Shown piece after piece: positions 23,741 through 37,079 of a stretch of DNA of 64,000 nt. This stretch comes from Hippophae tibetana (lineage: Eukaryota; Streptophyta; Magnoliopsida; Rosales; Elaeagnaceae): positions 13,038,001 through 13,102,000 of the forward strand of contig CM072803.1 of the NCBI GenBank assembly GCA_037013495.1, in the 5' to 3' direction. A program made the translations under genes and the position numbers. The notes under the pieces are model-generated. The model made no database searches. It had not been told where the DNA came from and saw only the letters and a list, made by a program, of their open reading frames with translations. The first letter of the stretch is position 1, and each line of letters opens with the position of its first letter.

Positions 23741-24477
23741 TTTAACCCAAAGGGATCGTTCATTAAAAATTTGGAGTAACAAGATTCAATAGTTCTAGTT
23801 TCATTAATAGTGGCAATTGTGTGGTATCTTTATGAATGACAGAGATGACGTCAACACAAACACACGCGATTGTTAGCTGTATCTTGAAATGCTAACAACA
23901 ACACAACACAGCTACTATAATTAACGTATTGACATTATAGGATTAATTTTATATAATTATATTAAATAAAAGATTGATACGTTAATTATGTAAAAATATT
24001 TTTAATTTTTATACTTAATTATGTAATTTTTTTCACCTCTAAAAAATCTTATATATCATATATAAAATAATATAATATAAACATGGCCACTCAAGTATTA
24101 ATCACTAAATTTTTATTAATATATTTTAATTTTAAATCAAAACAAAAACAACTCATCACCAGAAAATTTGAATCCCAATCAATTTGTGCAGAAAAAAATA
24201 TATTTTGTACTGTAGGAAAGAGACATCAATTGAGTCCAAAGATAATAGTGATTCTTTTTCCATCGTTTAGGAAGAAATAGTTGGATTTCAAATAATTATG
24301 TGTTAAATTTTTCAATGACATATAAAGGGAGCACCATATAAAAATGCTATTTAATTTCTTAATTAATTCATGCTTTGTATTATCTATAGTTATAAATACT
24401 AAGATTTTTTGAAAAAAAAAATCATGTTTTTATATATTTTTTTCTTTAACACAAGGTATATATATTTCTACAAAAAA

Positions 24478-24587
24478 TGATACTAAACATTTTTACTATC
24501 AATTTATATTTACTCAAAAAATATTCACCAATCAATAACTCCATAATAATGGGTAATATAAACTAGGAAATTCATTTTACACCAATA
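24478..24587. repeat. ~110-bp direct repeat, left copy
   Basis: TGATACTAAACATTTTTACT through GAAATTCATTTTACA matches about 27985-28097 in the same orientation with a few differences. Together the copies bracket a 3.4-kb block holding degenerate copia sequence. Confidence 0.6.
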
Positions 24588-24720
24588 ATCAATTGATACT
24601 CTCTCTATATAAATGTCTATCATATTTAATTTGTTTAATAAGATGTTAAATATCTTTTTTGAAATTACTTTGGTTAAAAATATTGTCAATTAATTCTTAA
24701 AAAATGAAAAAAAAAATATA

Positions 24721-25530
24721 TTACTTCGATAAAGAGGCTTTCATGAAGTGATAATCAACTTTCACATACCTAATACGATCATATTGTACATGATTATGAT
24801 TAATATCAATGGTTTTTTTGTCATGTAAGTTCATATATAGGTTTTCAGATGCTTGATCCCAAAAAACTTTTGTACATTTTTTATCCACAATAACTCGCAA
24901 ACACTGAGTCATACCTTGAAATTATGCTTTTTATACTTGATCTTGCCACAAATTCTTGCTTTTCCATATTATTAGATTTTCCCTATAAATGTAAAGTATT
25001 CAGAGGTAGATCTTCTAGTACTTTGGTCTCCTTTCACTTGGTATTTGCACATAAATTAGCTTAACACGCTTATAGCATAAGTTATATAAGATATGATGTG
25101 TGCAAGTATATTAATCTTTTGACCAAACGCTAATAACGACCCTTATTTGATAGGACTTGATCTACAAGCTCTCCAAGTTTACAGTTCATCCCTATGGGTG
25201 TTTCCACTTGTATGTAATCAAGAAATTTAGTTTCAACTAAAAGTTCACGCACATACTTTCTTTGTGACAAAGAAATTCTATGTTGTGATTTTGCAACCTC
25301 AATTTCTAAGAAATATTTCAATTGATTAAGATTTTTCATTTTGAACTTTGTGGATAAATATTCTTCTAATGTCTTCATTTCATACGAGTCATCACATGTA
25401 ATGATAATATCATCAATATACATAATTAGAGTTGTTAATGATCCTTCATTGTGTTTTATAAACATAGTATGATCTAAATTAGTCTACTCATAACCAAACA
25501 ACTTCATAGTTTTTAAGAATCTACCAAACC
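24721..25530 (-). pseudogene. Ty1/copia RT and RNase H fragment
   Basis: The minus strand from 25530 carries the copia RT catalytic box IMYIDDIIIT (about 25415), YFLEIEVAKSQHRISLSQRK and the ETPI motif to 25130. After a broken gap a C-terminal RNase H piece follows (24912-24721; HDKKTIDINHNHVQYDR, VDYHFMK), recognisable against the usual copia ending. Frames are interrupted by stops and deletions. No intact LTR pair was identified. Confidence 0.8.
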
Positions 25531-26854
25531 AACAAACCAAACACTTGGTGATTGTTTCAGCCTATATAATGACTTCTTTAAATTGCAAACAATCCCATTT
25601 CTTGATTTTTTGCTTCTGGAGAAGTTTAAGAAATTCCCTCTAAACAATATGACTCCATTTCACAAAAGGAAACATCTAAAGTGATATGTAAATTTTAGGT
25701 ATGAGAATCATAACACCGCTATCCTTTATGATAATTTAAGTAACCTACAAAACTACATTACGTGGCACATGGATCAAGCTTACTTCTCTAAATTTTGGGA
25801 AATGAACATACATTGTACAACTAAACACATATGGTTCTAGATTTGGTAAAGGATGAATGGAAAGTATTTACACCTTTTATAGTGAAGTTTGGAAATTAAT
25901 TACTTTGGATAGTGTTCGATTTATTAAATAACATACAGATTTCATTATCTTTCCCTTTGTAGAATGTAGTTATACGATTCCTTCAATAGTTTTGTCTTGT
26001 GTAATGGACTTATGGTCAAATTTCTAAAAAAGGGACAAAGTTCATTATAATATGTGGATAGATTTTAACCTTCTTATTTGATGGAAAATTATTTTTGGTT
26101 TAACTAAAAGAGATAGGTCTCGTCGAATTCATCATAGAAAGTTTTGGACAAAGCAACCTAAATTTGATTTGCTATGGAGAACTGAATAAATCATTTCATT
26201 AAAGAAGGGGACATGGAATCGATAAGCAAACTTTTGATTTTATTATTTTCGATAATCTAAGTGTCAAGGTTGGGATCTTTAGGCATTGACTTTTTTGTTT
26301 CTCTTGTTAGATACCTGACTTTATTTCGACCACCAATATGCATCTTCATCAATTGTACTAGAGTGAGTAATTCATTTCATCTAGTGTGATTTTGGTAGTG
26401 TTGTCTTGTTGAACAACAATAAAGGTACATTTACGGTGGGTTTGGTCGATACAATAGGGGTGATTTGTCCAAAAATGGTCATAAAGGTGAAGGTAAGGGT
26501 TGATGATGGTGATATTAAAAAAAGAGAAAGATATTCAATGAATGTGAGTTTTTTTTTGTTTAATACAGTAAAAAAAATCTCTTTCATTTTAGGATAGAAT
26601 CCATATTGATACCATATAAATACTAAGATTTTTGGTATATATATATGTAAGGACTAGGAGTATTGGCTATTTTCGTGGAAAAAATATTTATTTGTAATTT
26701 ATTTTTAGGCTTGTTATCAAGTCTATCAAGTAAAACCAAACAAATGCTCGAGTTCCATATAATTGTACTTCATATATATCTTTGATAACTATGACACATA
26801 GAATTACATTTATGCATTTAATAGCACATGCTTATAAACCTAAAAAATATTTAC
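25531..26854. other. Unassigned region upstream of the copia fragment
   Basis: Moderate base composition and a few short open frames (for instance 26381-26597 on both strands), but no motif I recognise. It could be the eroded remainder of the minus-strand copia element or an unrelated insertion. Confidence 0.4.
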
Positions 26855-27186
26855 TGCTAAAATATGGTATAAGATATGCTAAAATATTAGATAAAATATA
26901 CTCTAAATTATAGCTAGAATCTTTAGCATAAAATCTATTTTAAAATATATTAGATAAGATATACTCTAAATTATAACTGAAATTTTTAGCATAAAATCTA
27001 TTTTAAATAGGAGTTATCTTAATTAATGAGTATTACTAATCATATTCGTAATAGAAAAAATATTTATCAATTACATAGGATTAAGGGTTGTAATTTTTCC
27101 TATGAATAAAACTCATTAATCATTGTTTCAATTAACCACACAAGAGCATTATTCTAATCTTCTTAATTTCTCTATCTTGTTTTACA
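26855..27186 (+). mobile_element. Possible copia solo LTR
   Basis: Starts TGCTAAAATATGG, holds a ~62-bp tandem duplication (26881-27004), then GTTGTAATTTTTCCTATGAA plus TAAAACTC and ends CTCTATCTTGTTTTACA, the usual look of a short copia LTR (U3, poly(A) region, U5). No matching target duplication was found. Confidence 0.35.
26881..27004. repeat. ~62-bp tandem duplication
   Basis: Two units, 26881-26941 and 26942-27004, share ATTAGATAA(A/G)ATATACTCTA and TTTAGCATAAAATCTATTTT. Confidence 0.8.
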
Positions 27187-27960
27187 AATATAAGATCATA
27201 ATTCTTTAGGCTTCTTTATTTAGTTAATCTATCAAATATTGATGGTTATGTTTGATTGATTAATAAGCCTAATTATTTTATAATATTTTGATAATATGTT
27301 CATATGACTTCCTCTTTATTTTTATTCTTAAATTGTTAGATCAAATAATTGTTTTTGTCATATCATAGTTATTTGATTTGATTATTAATCTTTAAAGAAG
27401 TTATTTTTATTGAACTTGGGCTTAATCTTTTTGATCTATAATTTTCTAGTTGATTTAATTTAAGTGATATATGTTTTGAATAATCTAGTTAGGATTCTTC
27501 ATTATTAAATCTGTTCTATAACACACACGAGCACTTGTGGTTTTGTGCTAGTTATTTTGTAGTTAATTCGAGAACGTTTTTGATTGGCAGAAAGCTTATT
27601 GGAATGCTGGTCTGGAAACCACTCACGCTAATATTAGAAACTGTGAAAACAAAGTAGGGGCTCGTAAGTAAAGTACATTGGGGAAGTATCCTATGGAGGG
27701 TAGCATAAGAATGAGTTTGTACTTGAATATTTGTTTTTCATAATGGAAAGTTAGGTGGTTCGATGGACCAGTGTTTTTCCTCTTAGGTCATGATTGTGGC
27801 CTAGGTTGTTTCCACCTAAAAATATCGTGTGTTATTATCTTATTTTTGCACTTTATTTTTACATACGATTATATGTCTGATTACTTTGTTTAGTTTATTA
27901 AATTATAAATTGCTACAAATTAAAAATAATCTATTCAACCCCTCTAGGTTAATTAGGTTT
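27187..27960 (+). mobile_element. LTR-like relic (copia, uncertain)
   Basis: Contains CCTCTTAGGTCATGATTGTG, GGTTGTTTCCACCTAAAAAT and a terminal ATTCAACCCCTCTAGG, resembling the downstream half of Maximus/SIRE or Tork LTRs. The boundaries and the left half are unclear, and no coding sequence accompanies it in this orientation. Confidence 0.35.
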
Positions 27961-27984
27961 ATAATCTTATAAAATTTCAATATA

Positions 27985-28097
27985 TAAAAGAAACTAAATA
28001 TTTTTACAATCAATTTACAGTTACTCAATAAATATTCACTAACTAATACCTTCCTAAGAATAGGTAATGGAAATTAGAACATTTATTTTACACCTCT
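27985..28097. repeat. ~110-bp direct repeat, right copy
   Basis: Same orientation as 24478-24587; ends GAACATTTATTTTACA. Confidence 0.6.
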
Positions 28098-28661
28098 CTA
28101 ATATAGCTATGGTTGACAATAACAACACAAATATAATAATAAAAAATGAAAGTAAACTATAATGGATACAAGAGCTTTAATTTTATCATATAAATTTCTT
28201 TAGTAAATTTTAAAAAATATGAAAAAAAAATTCTATTTTTTTTGTGCTAAATAATGTTGTGTTATATTTTTTTATGGCAAAGTATGTAAAAAAAAAATTG
28301 CACCCTAATGATATTTTTATTACACAATATTAAGGACTCTAACTATATAATTTTTATACAATCATGCATTTAGTTATGAAATCAACACGTATCGTACGAT
28401 ATAGAAATAATATTTTTTATTTTAAAATATAAAAATAAACTAAATATTTATTTAAATAAATTTTATAAAATAATTTATACTTAAAATATTATTATTATGT
28501 TATATATCTTATCACTAAACACTATACATACTAATTATAATATAATTAAATACAATTTAATTTAATACAATTATACTTAATCTGTCAAATATGATGCACC
28601 AAACATGCCTTAATTCTACTAATTCTCTTCAACATCTCATCTTGTAATTTTTTCATTTTGG

Positions 28662-28699
<38 letters not shown>

Positions 28700-31009
28700 A
28701 GATGTAAAATTTTTATAAATTTATAAATATTACATATAAAATTTTCTCAATCGTAAAATATGAAGAGATTAACGTGACACATAACCCTTAAATCGCTCCA
28801 CTAGTGTGTATATTGCATACACTCATTGTATGTTAAGTGGAAAAAATCTTCTCATCTCAACGTGAAACAATTAAGATATTAAGTATAATGTGGTAAACTT
28901 TAATTGAATAAAAATATTGAACTTGTTTTTTTTTATCCGATCAAATTTTATAACTCGATATCTCATTCTAAATTGAGTTGAATAGAAGTGTTATATATCA
29001 ACAAACAAACTGTCTTTCTTTTAATAATAATAACATTATTATTATTTTATATAAACGAACAAAATAAAATTTAAGGTTAAAAATATTCCAAAAGTTAAAC
29101 ATATTTTTATCACAATAATTATGATCATCTAAACATGCTTGAAATTAGGTTAAAATAAAATCTACTTAAAAAGGAAAACTATTCTATGTATTTAAATCAT
29201 TATAATTATTATTAATTCGCTTGTATGTAAATATGTAATGATGGATTAACTAGGAGAAATTTGATTTCTTTTTTCATCAACCAGCATAATGATAATTTCT
29301 CATATTTGGTTTGTTGCTTCACACGTGTTCTTAAAAGGGTATTTACTTTGTTTTAAGTTAATGAATAGTACTCATTCAGTACCTAATTTTTAAAAATATA
29401 CTTTTTGATTAAAAAATGAACAATAATTACTAAATATACAATAAACAATATCCAAAACAAAAAAAAACCTTAGTTTATTTAAGCAATAGAATTTTAAAAA
29501 TATTTAAAGCAATAAATTATAAATTATAGATTTTTATTAATAAATAAAATTTACATTTATACTTATTAAATTTGTATGGTGCCTTTAAGGCACAAGTTCA
29601 TGCAAGACAAAAAAAATATTAAGGATATGAATAGGTAAAAATACCATTAAAAAAGTGAGTCATGTAATGCCAGAATTTTTAATTAATTAAGGGATAATAT
29701 TTAATTTGGCCCAATGATTATCACTAAATTAAATTTGGGTAGTAGACATATCCTTGTTCAAAATTAGAGTGTTTTGCCATTTCTCTCAAAAAATTGAAGT
29801 GTGGGAGACGTCTCTATAAAACTTACTTTAAATGAGGGAACATTATCTTTTATGTGTCCTCCATCTGAATTGATGCATCGGTTCAGTCGATTGAGATATG
29901 TGGTGATCAATATGCCACGAGAAACACAAAAACAACCAAACTAATAAATAGTTAAAAACTAATAATATTAAATAATATTTTAAATATTTTAATATAAATA
30001 TAATTAATGTAAAATATCAATCATATCATTTCTTTAGATAATTTTAAAATGCTTTAGATAATTTTAATAAATTATCCTTATAAGCATAATATTATGCAAT
30101 ATGCAATCTTATGGATTAAAAAACTTCAAAAGCTAAGTGACATAATAGATTAACAAGTTATTCATTTGAGCTATAATAAATATTTTAATTTTATAATTAT
30201 TATATTAAGTATCAAAGATTTTATAATTTTTGTAAAAATATTACAATAATATTATTATTATTTATAAATGAGAATTTTAATTCTGTACATTTTAAGTTTA
30301 ACACCTATAATTTTGTTATTTATGAAAATTAGGTACTATCTTAATTTTTAATATTTTTGATTGAATAAAAATAATTATTTTAATAAATTATAATAATAAA
30401 AATGTTAGTGCCTTTAAGACCTTTAGCCGAATAAATTAATGGATGAGAGGTAAAATTAGTCTCATTATTTTTTAAAAATAAATTGTTTTGTTTTGTTCTT
30501 TTTGAGTTGGGTTCAATTGGATCCATTTTTTTAAAGATAAATTTAAATAGTAATTTTTTGTTTAAATAAAACAAAAAATACGTGTAAAAAATGCATAATC
30601 TTCTTCATCATAGGTATTATATGAATTTGAGAAATTTTTAAGTTAAATAAAACTATAATATCTTTAAATTCCTCCGTTTTCAAATTGAAATCATTTTTCT
30701 TTGTACCTAGAAAAAATCCATCTTTTTTTATTACACATAAATCTTTTTTAATTTTTTTATTTGTTATCATTTTAAATTATTAAGTTAGATTTAGTTAATT
30801 AGATATATGTTTAATAAATACATTTTTCATTATGTATAATGTATAATTTTAATGACATTATATTAATTGAATCAATTTAATTATTTTTATTAAATTACGA
30901 GACTTAATAAATCTAACTCAATAATTATAAAATTAAAATACATACATTTTATAATAATTATGAAACTAAGGAGAATTTTTCATTAATAGTTAAGAGAAGC
31001 TCTAGTTGT
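28098..31009. other. AT-rich intergenic DNA
   Basis: No gene supported. Includes an (AT)n microsatellite at about 28670-28697, a member of dispersed family 1 at 30150-30400, and a less-AT-rich stretch at 29700-29940 that I cannot assign. Confidence 0.55.
30150..30400 (+). repeat. Dispersed AT-rich repeat family 1, copy c
   Basis: Carries TTTGTTATTTATGAAAATTA, GGTACTATCTTAATTTTTAA and TATTTTTGATTGAATAAA in the same order as the other copies. Confidence 0.4.
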
Positions 31010-31600
31010 GTGATCAACGTTTGAAATGTTGATGTAATTCAAAATGTTGAGGTATAATATTTTATGAAAATATTAAAAATATTATCATATGTTGTCAACG
31101 TAAACTTTGAAAAAAATAATAAAAATTATAGAAACTCTATCAAAAATATAGAATTTTTTATTAAATTTTATAAAACATTAAAATAATCAATTACTTGTAT
31201 TTTAAACTAATTTTTTATTTAATACATATATTTTTAAATATTTATATTAATCTATAAGTTGATCAATTAATTAAAATATTGTATAATAATATATATTTAC
31301 AAAATATTGTAGAATAAATAGTTAAAATGCTTGAAATAATTAAATAAATCATCCAATTGTATTAATTATTATAAATAGATAAATCTTGATAGTATGAAAA
31401 TAAATTTCATTGATATTTTATCAATTTCTATCGATATTTTAACTACAATATCTATAATATCGATGATAATGATATTTAAGAGATAATTTAACGAAAATTT
31501 AACAAAAAAAATATGAATATCACATTTTAATGTTGTGGTGTGCAAAATAAAGAAATTGTTATGACGATGTCATTGATATTTTCATCTTTGTTTGAGACTA
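31010..31600 (+). repeat. Dispersed repeat family 3, plus copy
   Basis: Aligns with the reverse complement of about 59790-60580: TTTTATGAAAATATTAAAAA plus TATTATC, AAAACATTAAAATAATCAAT and AAAATATTGTAGAATAA. About 600 bp, heavily diverged, non-coding. Confidence 0.5.
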
Positions 31601-34600
31601 GGGGCTACCAAATTATCCACTTAAATTATGAAATTCTATCCGATTTATCGAATTCAGATTAAAAAATATACAATATGTTCAGATTAAGATCGGATTCGGA
31701 TTGAGAAATTTTATAATCTAGTGCATTTGATCCAAACAGAATTACAATTAAATTATAAATAAATACATATTCTATCGTATAATATATTATATTTAAATAT
31801 TATATATGTCATAATTATATTATATTATTATTTTAGCTTAAAAAATAAATATAAATATTTATAATAATTTAATAATTGTGCATACATAATAATTATTATT
31901 TTTTATTAGTTATGATTATAAATAATAAATTTAATTTGCTATAAATATATCAATTTAAAATTTAAATATTATTTATATCATGTTTTATAATCATAAATAA
32001 ATTTCAATATCACGACTTTATGTGATCTAAAAAAATCCTATTTATTTAAATTTAAATTATTTTAAATTGATTACATCTTCTAATTCATTTAGATTGAAAA
32101 TTTTAAAATTTGATATATTAGAAACGTAGATTGTATTTAAGGATAAGAATAATAAAAGAATTATATGAAATATTATTTTTTGATAACATTTACAATTAAA
32201 ATTTTAATATTTTAAAATACAATAGTATTATTTCAAAAATATATTTTTATTCTATTTTTAACTTTATCATGTTGAGTTTCGTTCATTAAGTGACTGATCA
32301 TTATCTTCTATTTATCAGTAAATGATGCATCAATTTTTATTTAAGTTTAATTAAACGACGTAATCATATTTTAATAACATAAAAACAATTTTTTTAAAAT
32401 ATTAAAAATAAATTATGTTTAACTCTATAATATAATAAGTTAAAAACTAATACGTTTGATTTATTTGAAGTCCATATTCATCTAAACCCGATATAGTGAG
32501 TTTTTTCCGACTAAATTCAATTAAGCTTCGCTTGGATAAAATAATTTTCTATTTTTTTTATTTTGTAATTAAGTTATTTCTAAATAATATTAAATATTGT
32601 ATTAAAAAATATATTTTATATAAAATAAAATATTGTTTTATTTTTAATTAATTTATTATAAATTAATATATTAAATTAATTAATTATATATTAATGTTAG
32701 TTAACTAATAATAATAAATTTAAATATTATATTTATTTTATGAACTAAACATTATATTTAATTAAAAAATAGCATGAACCTCAATAATAAAGAGAAGGAT
32801 TTTAAGTTCAATACCGAAGATCTAAAATATAACATATATTTTTTATTAATATTTTAATAATATTAAAAGATTTGAAAATAATTTGTTGTATTATATTTAG
32901 TTTATATTATATTATTTGTATTTAGTAATTTTTTTACTAATTGTTTATTATATATTTAATTTAAATTTATTATATATAATAAAAATTAAATAAAAATATT
33001 AAATAAAAATATAATTATAATAAATTTTAGTTAAAGATATATAATTGAAAGAATATTTTATTTAGTACTATAAATATAAGTTTTATGTTGACTTAATAAT
33101 ATATAACTTTGTTTTCTACTAAAATTACACAATTTTGTTTCATTTTGATATTCACATTTAAAATAAAAAGAATCAAACAAATATTAGTCATGTGACTACA
33201 TCAAAGATATTTTATTAATATTCATATATAATATAAAAAATAAAAAAATAAAAAAGAAGCAAGGTACGAGAGTGAAAAAGAAAAGATCATTCACCAATAC
33301 AACTACTGTATCGTTGTTCTACCTTGCCTTACTACCGTGCTCAATAGTAGCCTTTGTCGCACCTCTTCTCAACTCAATCTTGAGGTTGAGGAACGATCAA
33401 AGTAGCAAAATCACACGTTATCAATTGTATCACGTTGAAGACAACACTACTAGCTTATCCATTTTCTACAATTATGAAATTTTGATCACCATTTTCTTCC
33501 AAAGCTATTATAATCTAGATTTTAACTTTATATTCTTTAAGTTATTTTCCTCTAACATTATTTTCTTCTTGTTTGTTTGTTTTTTTATTTTTGATTATTT
33601 TTTATTTGTATACAAAAATTATTAAAATTTTCAAAATATTATCACATGATCAACCCATGTTTAATTTTTATGTTATTTTAAATATTTAAATTAATAAAAT
33701 ATTAAAATGAAACAAAATTAAATAATTTTATAGTAAGTTAAAACAAAACAAAAATTGTATTAAGTTGATATAAAATTAATAATTTTCATATTAAATAAAA
33801 AAATTTATTATTTAATTATGGTAAAATATAAATTAAAATATTATTTTAATATTATTAAAAAAATAGTATATAAATAGTGTTACATTATATGAAGGATACT
33901 CTATTAAATTTAGTACATATTATTTATATTATTATATTTAGTATAATATTTTATATTTAAATAATTTTTTATATAATATTTTTATAGAATAAATTCAGTG
34001 GTTGATTAGACTTTAAAGACAAATAGAATTTTGATAAGACGTACGATTTGCCTACTTGGGAGCATCGATTGATTGAAATGATTTTATTAGATGATTTTTC
34101 AAATCTCAATTAATTAAGTAAATAGTTGGTTTTTTTTCAAAAAATCATTTTAATTTGCAGTTATTGTAACAGAAGATTTTATTAATTTAAATTAATTCAG
34201 AACTAAGATATTAAATTGATTTAATTTTATATCTTTAAATCAGATTAAAAATCATTCCAATTCAATTAATTTATTATTATTTTTATCTTTTATAAATTTT
34301 ATATAATTAATTTTAATTTTTATCTACTCAAATTTTATTTTCTTCTTTGTCCCTTCTACCTCTTTTTTCTATTATTTATTTCTTAGATTTTAATTTAATT
34401 TTTAATCAAATAATATTAAATTTATTTGATTTTTATTTAAAATTTATAATCTATATATAATTAATTTTTTTTTAATATTTATGTTTTTATTTCCTTTTCT
34501 GACTCTGTCTCTTTCTTCTATCATTTCTTTCTTAGGTTTTAATTTGTATGTCTTGTATTATTATTTAGTGTTGTTTCTAATTTCATATAAGAATACAATC

Positions 34601-35989
34601 ATTTTTATTTTAGAATTAGATTTTTTTTTAGTTTGTTAATGTGAGATAAATATATTTTGTATATTTGTTTTAGAGTTTAAATATTTAAGTGGAATTAATA
34701 CGAGATTTCAATATCAAGGACTCTTTTTTTTCTTCTTATTTATATAATATATTAATTTTATATTATTTAATTATTTATATATTATAATTTATAATTATAT
34801 TTTCTTCCATAATTTTAAAGTTAAAATTTCCATTGAATAATAATATTGATGACTTAAATATGTAATCAATGAATTTTTCGAGTAAATCATTACTGTTTAT
34901 TATTATTTTTTATTTTATTTTTAGATTGTTTTTGCACTCTATGATTAATATAAGTAATGGTATTATATTTGTGATAAAAATTTAAATCTTTAAATTTAAA
35001 AATTATAATAAAATTAATATTAAAAATTATAATATAAAATTTAAAAAAAATTCATTAATAATTAAATCCGTTGTTTTTCATCTATCCATGCCATATAACT
35101 TATTCTTATTGTAAATAAGCTTTTCAAAAAGTATAATCATAACATTGTGTATTTCTCCATTGATTAAAAAAGTTATATATATTCCATAGAATATAACCGC
35201 AAATATTATATATATATATATATATTATTTATATTATTTATATTATTGAATTTTAATTTTATCATTAAAATATAAAAATATTTTATTCATATTATTAATT
35301 TATTTTTTTAATCTATTAGACTGTTAAAAATAAAATAATAAAAAAATATATCTAAAAATTATTATTAATTGTAACCCTCACCAAAATCAAGCTCAAAATA
35401 AACAAAATTTGAAACTCAAAATCAAGATTTGGTATATCTAATTTCAATAGCATCCATGTCCACCATATTCGCGCTAGAATCCAATTTAATCTCCTTTTTT
35501 TTTTATTAAAATCATTCAATACCCATTTTATATCAACAAATTACTTTTCAAACCGATTACATTGTTTTTCCAAGTTCACGATAAAAGACAATTTTTGAAA
35601 AAAAATCTTAATATCACAAATATCACAATAGTTTTAAAAATATCACCAATATCCACAAACTTAATGAAAGTTAAAGTTAACAAAATTAAATAGTAATTTT
35701 TATTAAAAAATAAATTATATAAATAATAGAAAATTAAGAAATAAAAAAAATAAAAAAGACATCTTATAATATTTCTCACAAAAAATGATAATCAGTAAAA
35801 AGAAATTTGAAGAAATACAAAAGAGTAAAATTAAATCTTAAGAAGGAGATGAATTCAAAGATTTATTGTTTTCAAGAATAAAAAAATATTTGTAAGAAAA
35901 TATATAGTTTATTATGAAACAAGTAATAAAGAAATAAACATTAATATTACATATGCAAACAGAAAGTATGATACATCATTAATTGATAA
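31601..35989. other. AT-rich desert
   Basis: No gene supported. It includes one less-AT-rich island (33265-33470) covered by a 117-codon open frame I do not recognise and consider doubtful, and another at 35380-35500. Confidence 0.55.
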
Positions 35990-35999
35990 AAAAATCATT

Positions 36000-36676
36000 A
36001 ACTATCAAAAATTTCTTAAAAGGATAAAAGAAAAATTAGATACATATATTTAAGAGGAATTCAAATATTAATAAAAACTCATTTTAGAGAATTAATTGAT
36101 ACACAAATAAATTAAGAGTATTAGAAAATATAATAAAAAAATAAAAAATATACTTTATTAAGAATGATCCATGAAAACCTAAGATATTATAAATTAAAAT
36201 TCACAGCTTAGGTTTGCTACTACCATTAATATTAATGATAAGAACTTAAATTAAGTGATAATTTTAGCCTATGAATTTTAAATAAGAGATTTAATAAAAG
36301 AAAAAATTCATCAATTTTTAGTACATTACATAATAAGATATTTATTAATAATCATAATAATTTAATATATGGATATAGAATTAGATAAATGTTTTTTTAA
36401 GATATTGAAAAAATAATAAAACCAAAAATATTAACAAATTTTGAAATATTAGAAGAATGAAATTTAGATGTAAAGAAAAAATCTTTGATACCCGGAAGAA
36501 GAAGTAATGTAGCAAGAAATAGTATGTACCAACTACCAAGGCTTACGTTTATAGATTTTGAAAGAAAAACCTCTAGCAAAGAAAGAGATGTTATATATAT
36601 AAAACAAGAAGTTAAAATAATAAAAGCATTAGTCCATAACGTAATATTAGATAGAAATAACATCATTGATATCTAA
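36000..36676 (+). pseudogene. Pararetrovirus remnant, upstream coding part
   Basis: Broken plus-strand coding sequence whose codon usage and position match the caulimovirid copy that follows. A 63-codon open stretch (36485-36676) is Arg/Lys-rich with SNVARNSMYQLPRLTF. Its place ahead of the capsid region suggests the movement-protein or polyprotein N-terminal side, but I did not recognise a diagnostic motif. Many stops and frameshifts. Confidence 0.35.
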
Positions 36677-37079
36677 ATAATGTTAAAAGAAGATATATAA
36701 AGCAAAATAACAATAGTGAAATTTTTTATTCTTTTATAAGAAGAAATAAATATAACATAAGAGTCAAATATTAAGTCCTTACATGACATAAATGAGACAC
36801 ACAAAAAACTCTTTAAAGAAATAAGAGAATATGGTTGTAATAAAAAAGTATAATAAGACATACATAAATTTTATTTTTTACAAAATTAAGAATGGATGTT
36901 AGAAACAATGAAATTATAGGTTATAAGTTTGATCCATTTATAAAATTAAATGAAGAACCACCTAAGAGATCAGGCATATTGATACATAGGAATAAGAAAA
37001 GAAATAATGAGAAAAATGACAATAATTAGTGAAATTGATTTTAAACCAAATAATATGAATAAAAAAATCATATGAAATC

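Larger units (their letters stand above)
18531..24720. other. AT-rich intergenic DNA with old dispersed repeats
   Basis: No gene supported. Contains relics of at least two dispersed families (separate entries), a short tandem (about 22395-22490) and small less-AT-rich islands at 20930-20990, 22085-22180 and 23820-23920 that I could not assign. Short open frames here are unsupported. Confidence 0.6.

Noticed and set aside
24083..24280. 65-codon plus-strand open frame in intergenic DNA
   Set aside because: Lys/Ile-rich composition expected by chance in AT-rich DNA, with no motif or promoter context.
33272..33625. 117-codon open frame with hydrophobic C-terminus
   Set aside because: The second half is A/T-run derived (Phe, Leu, Ile, Tyr) and there is no recognisable domain. 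Kept only as a compositional island.
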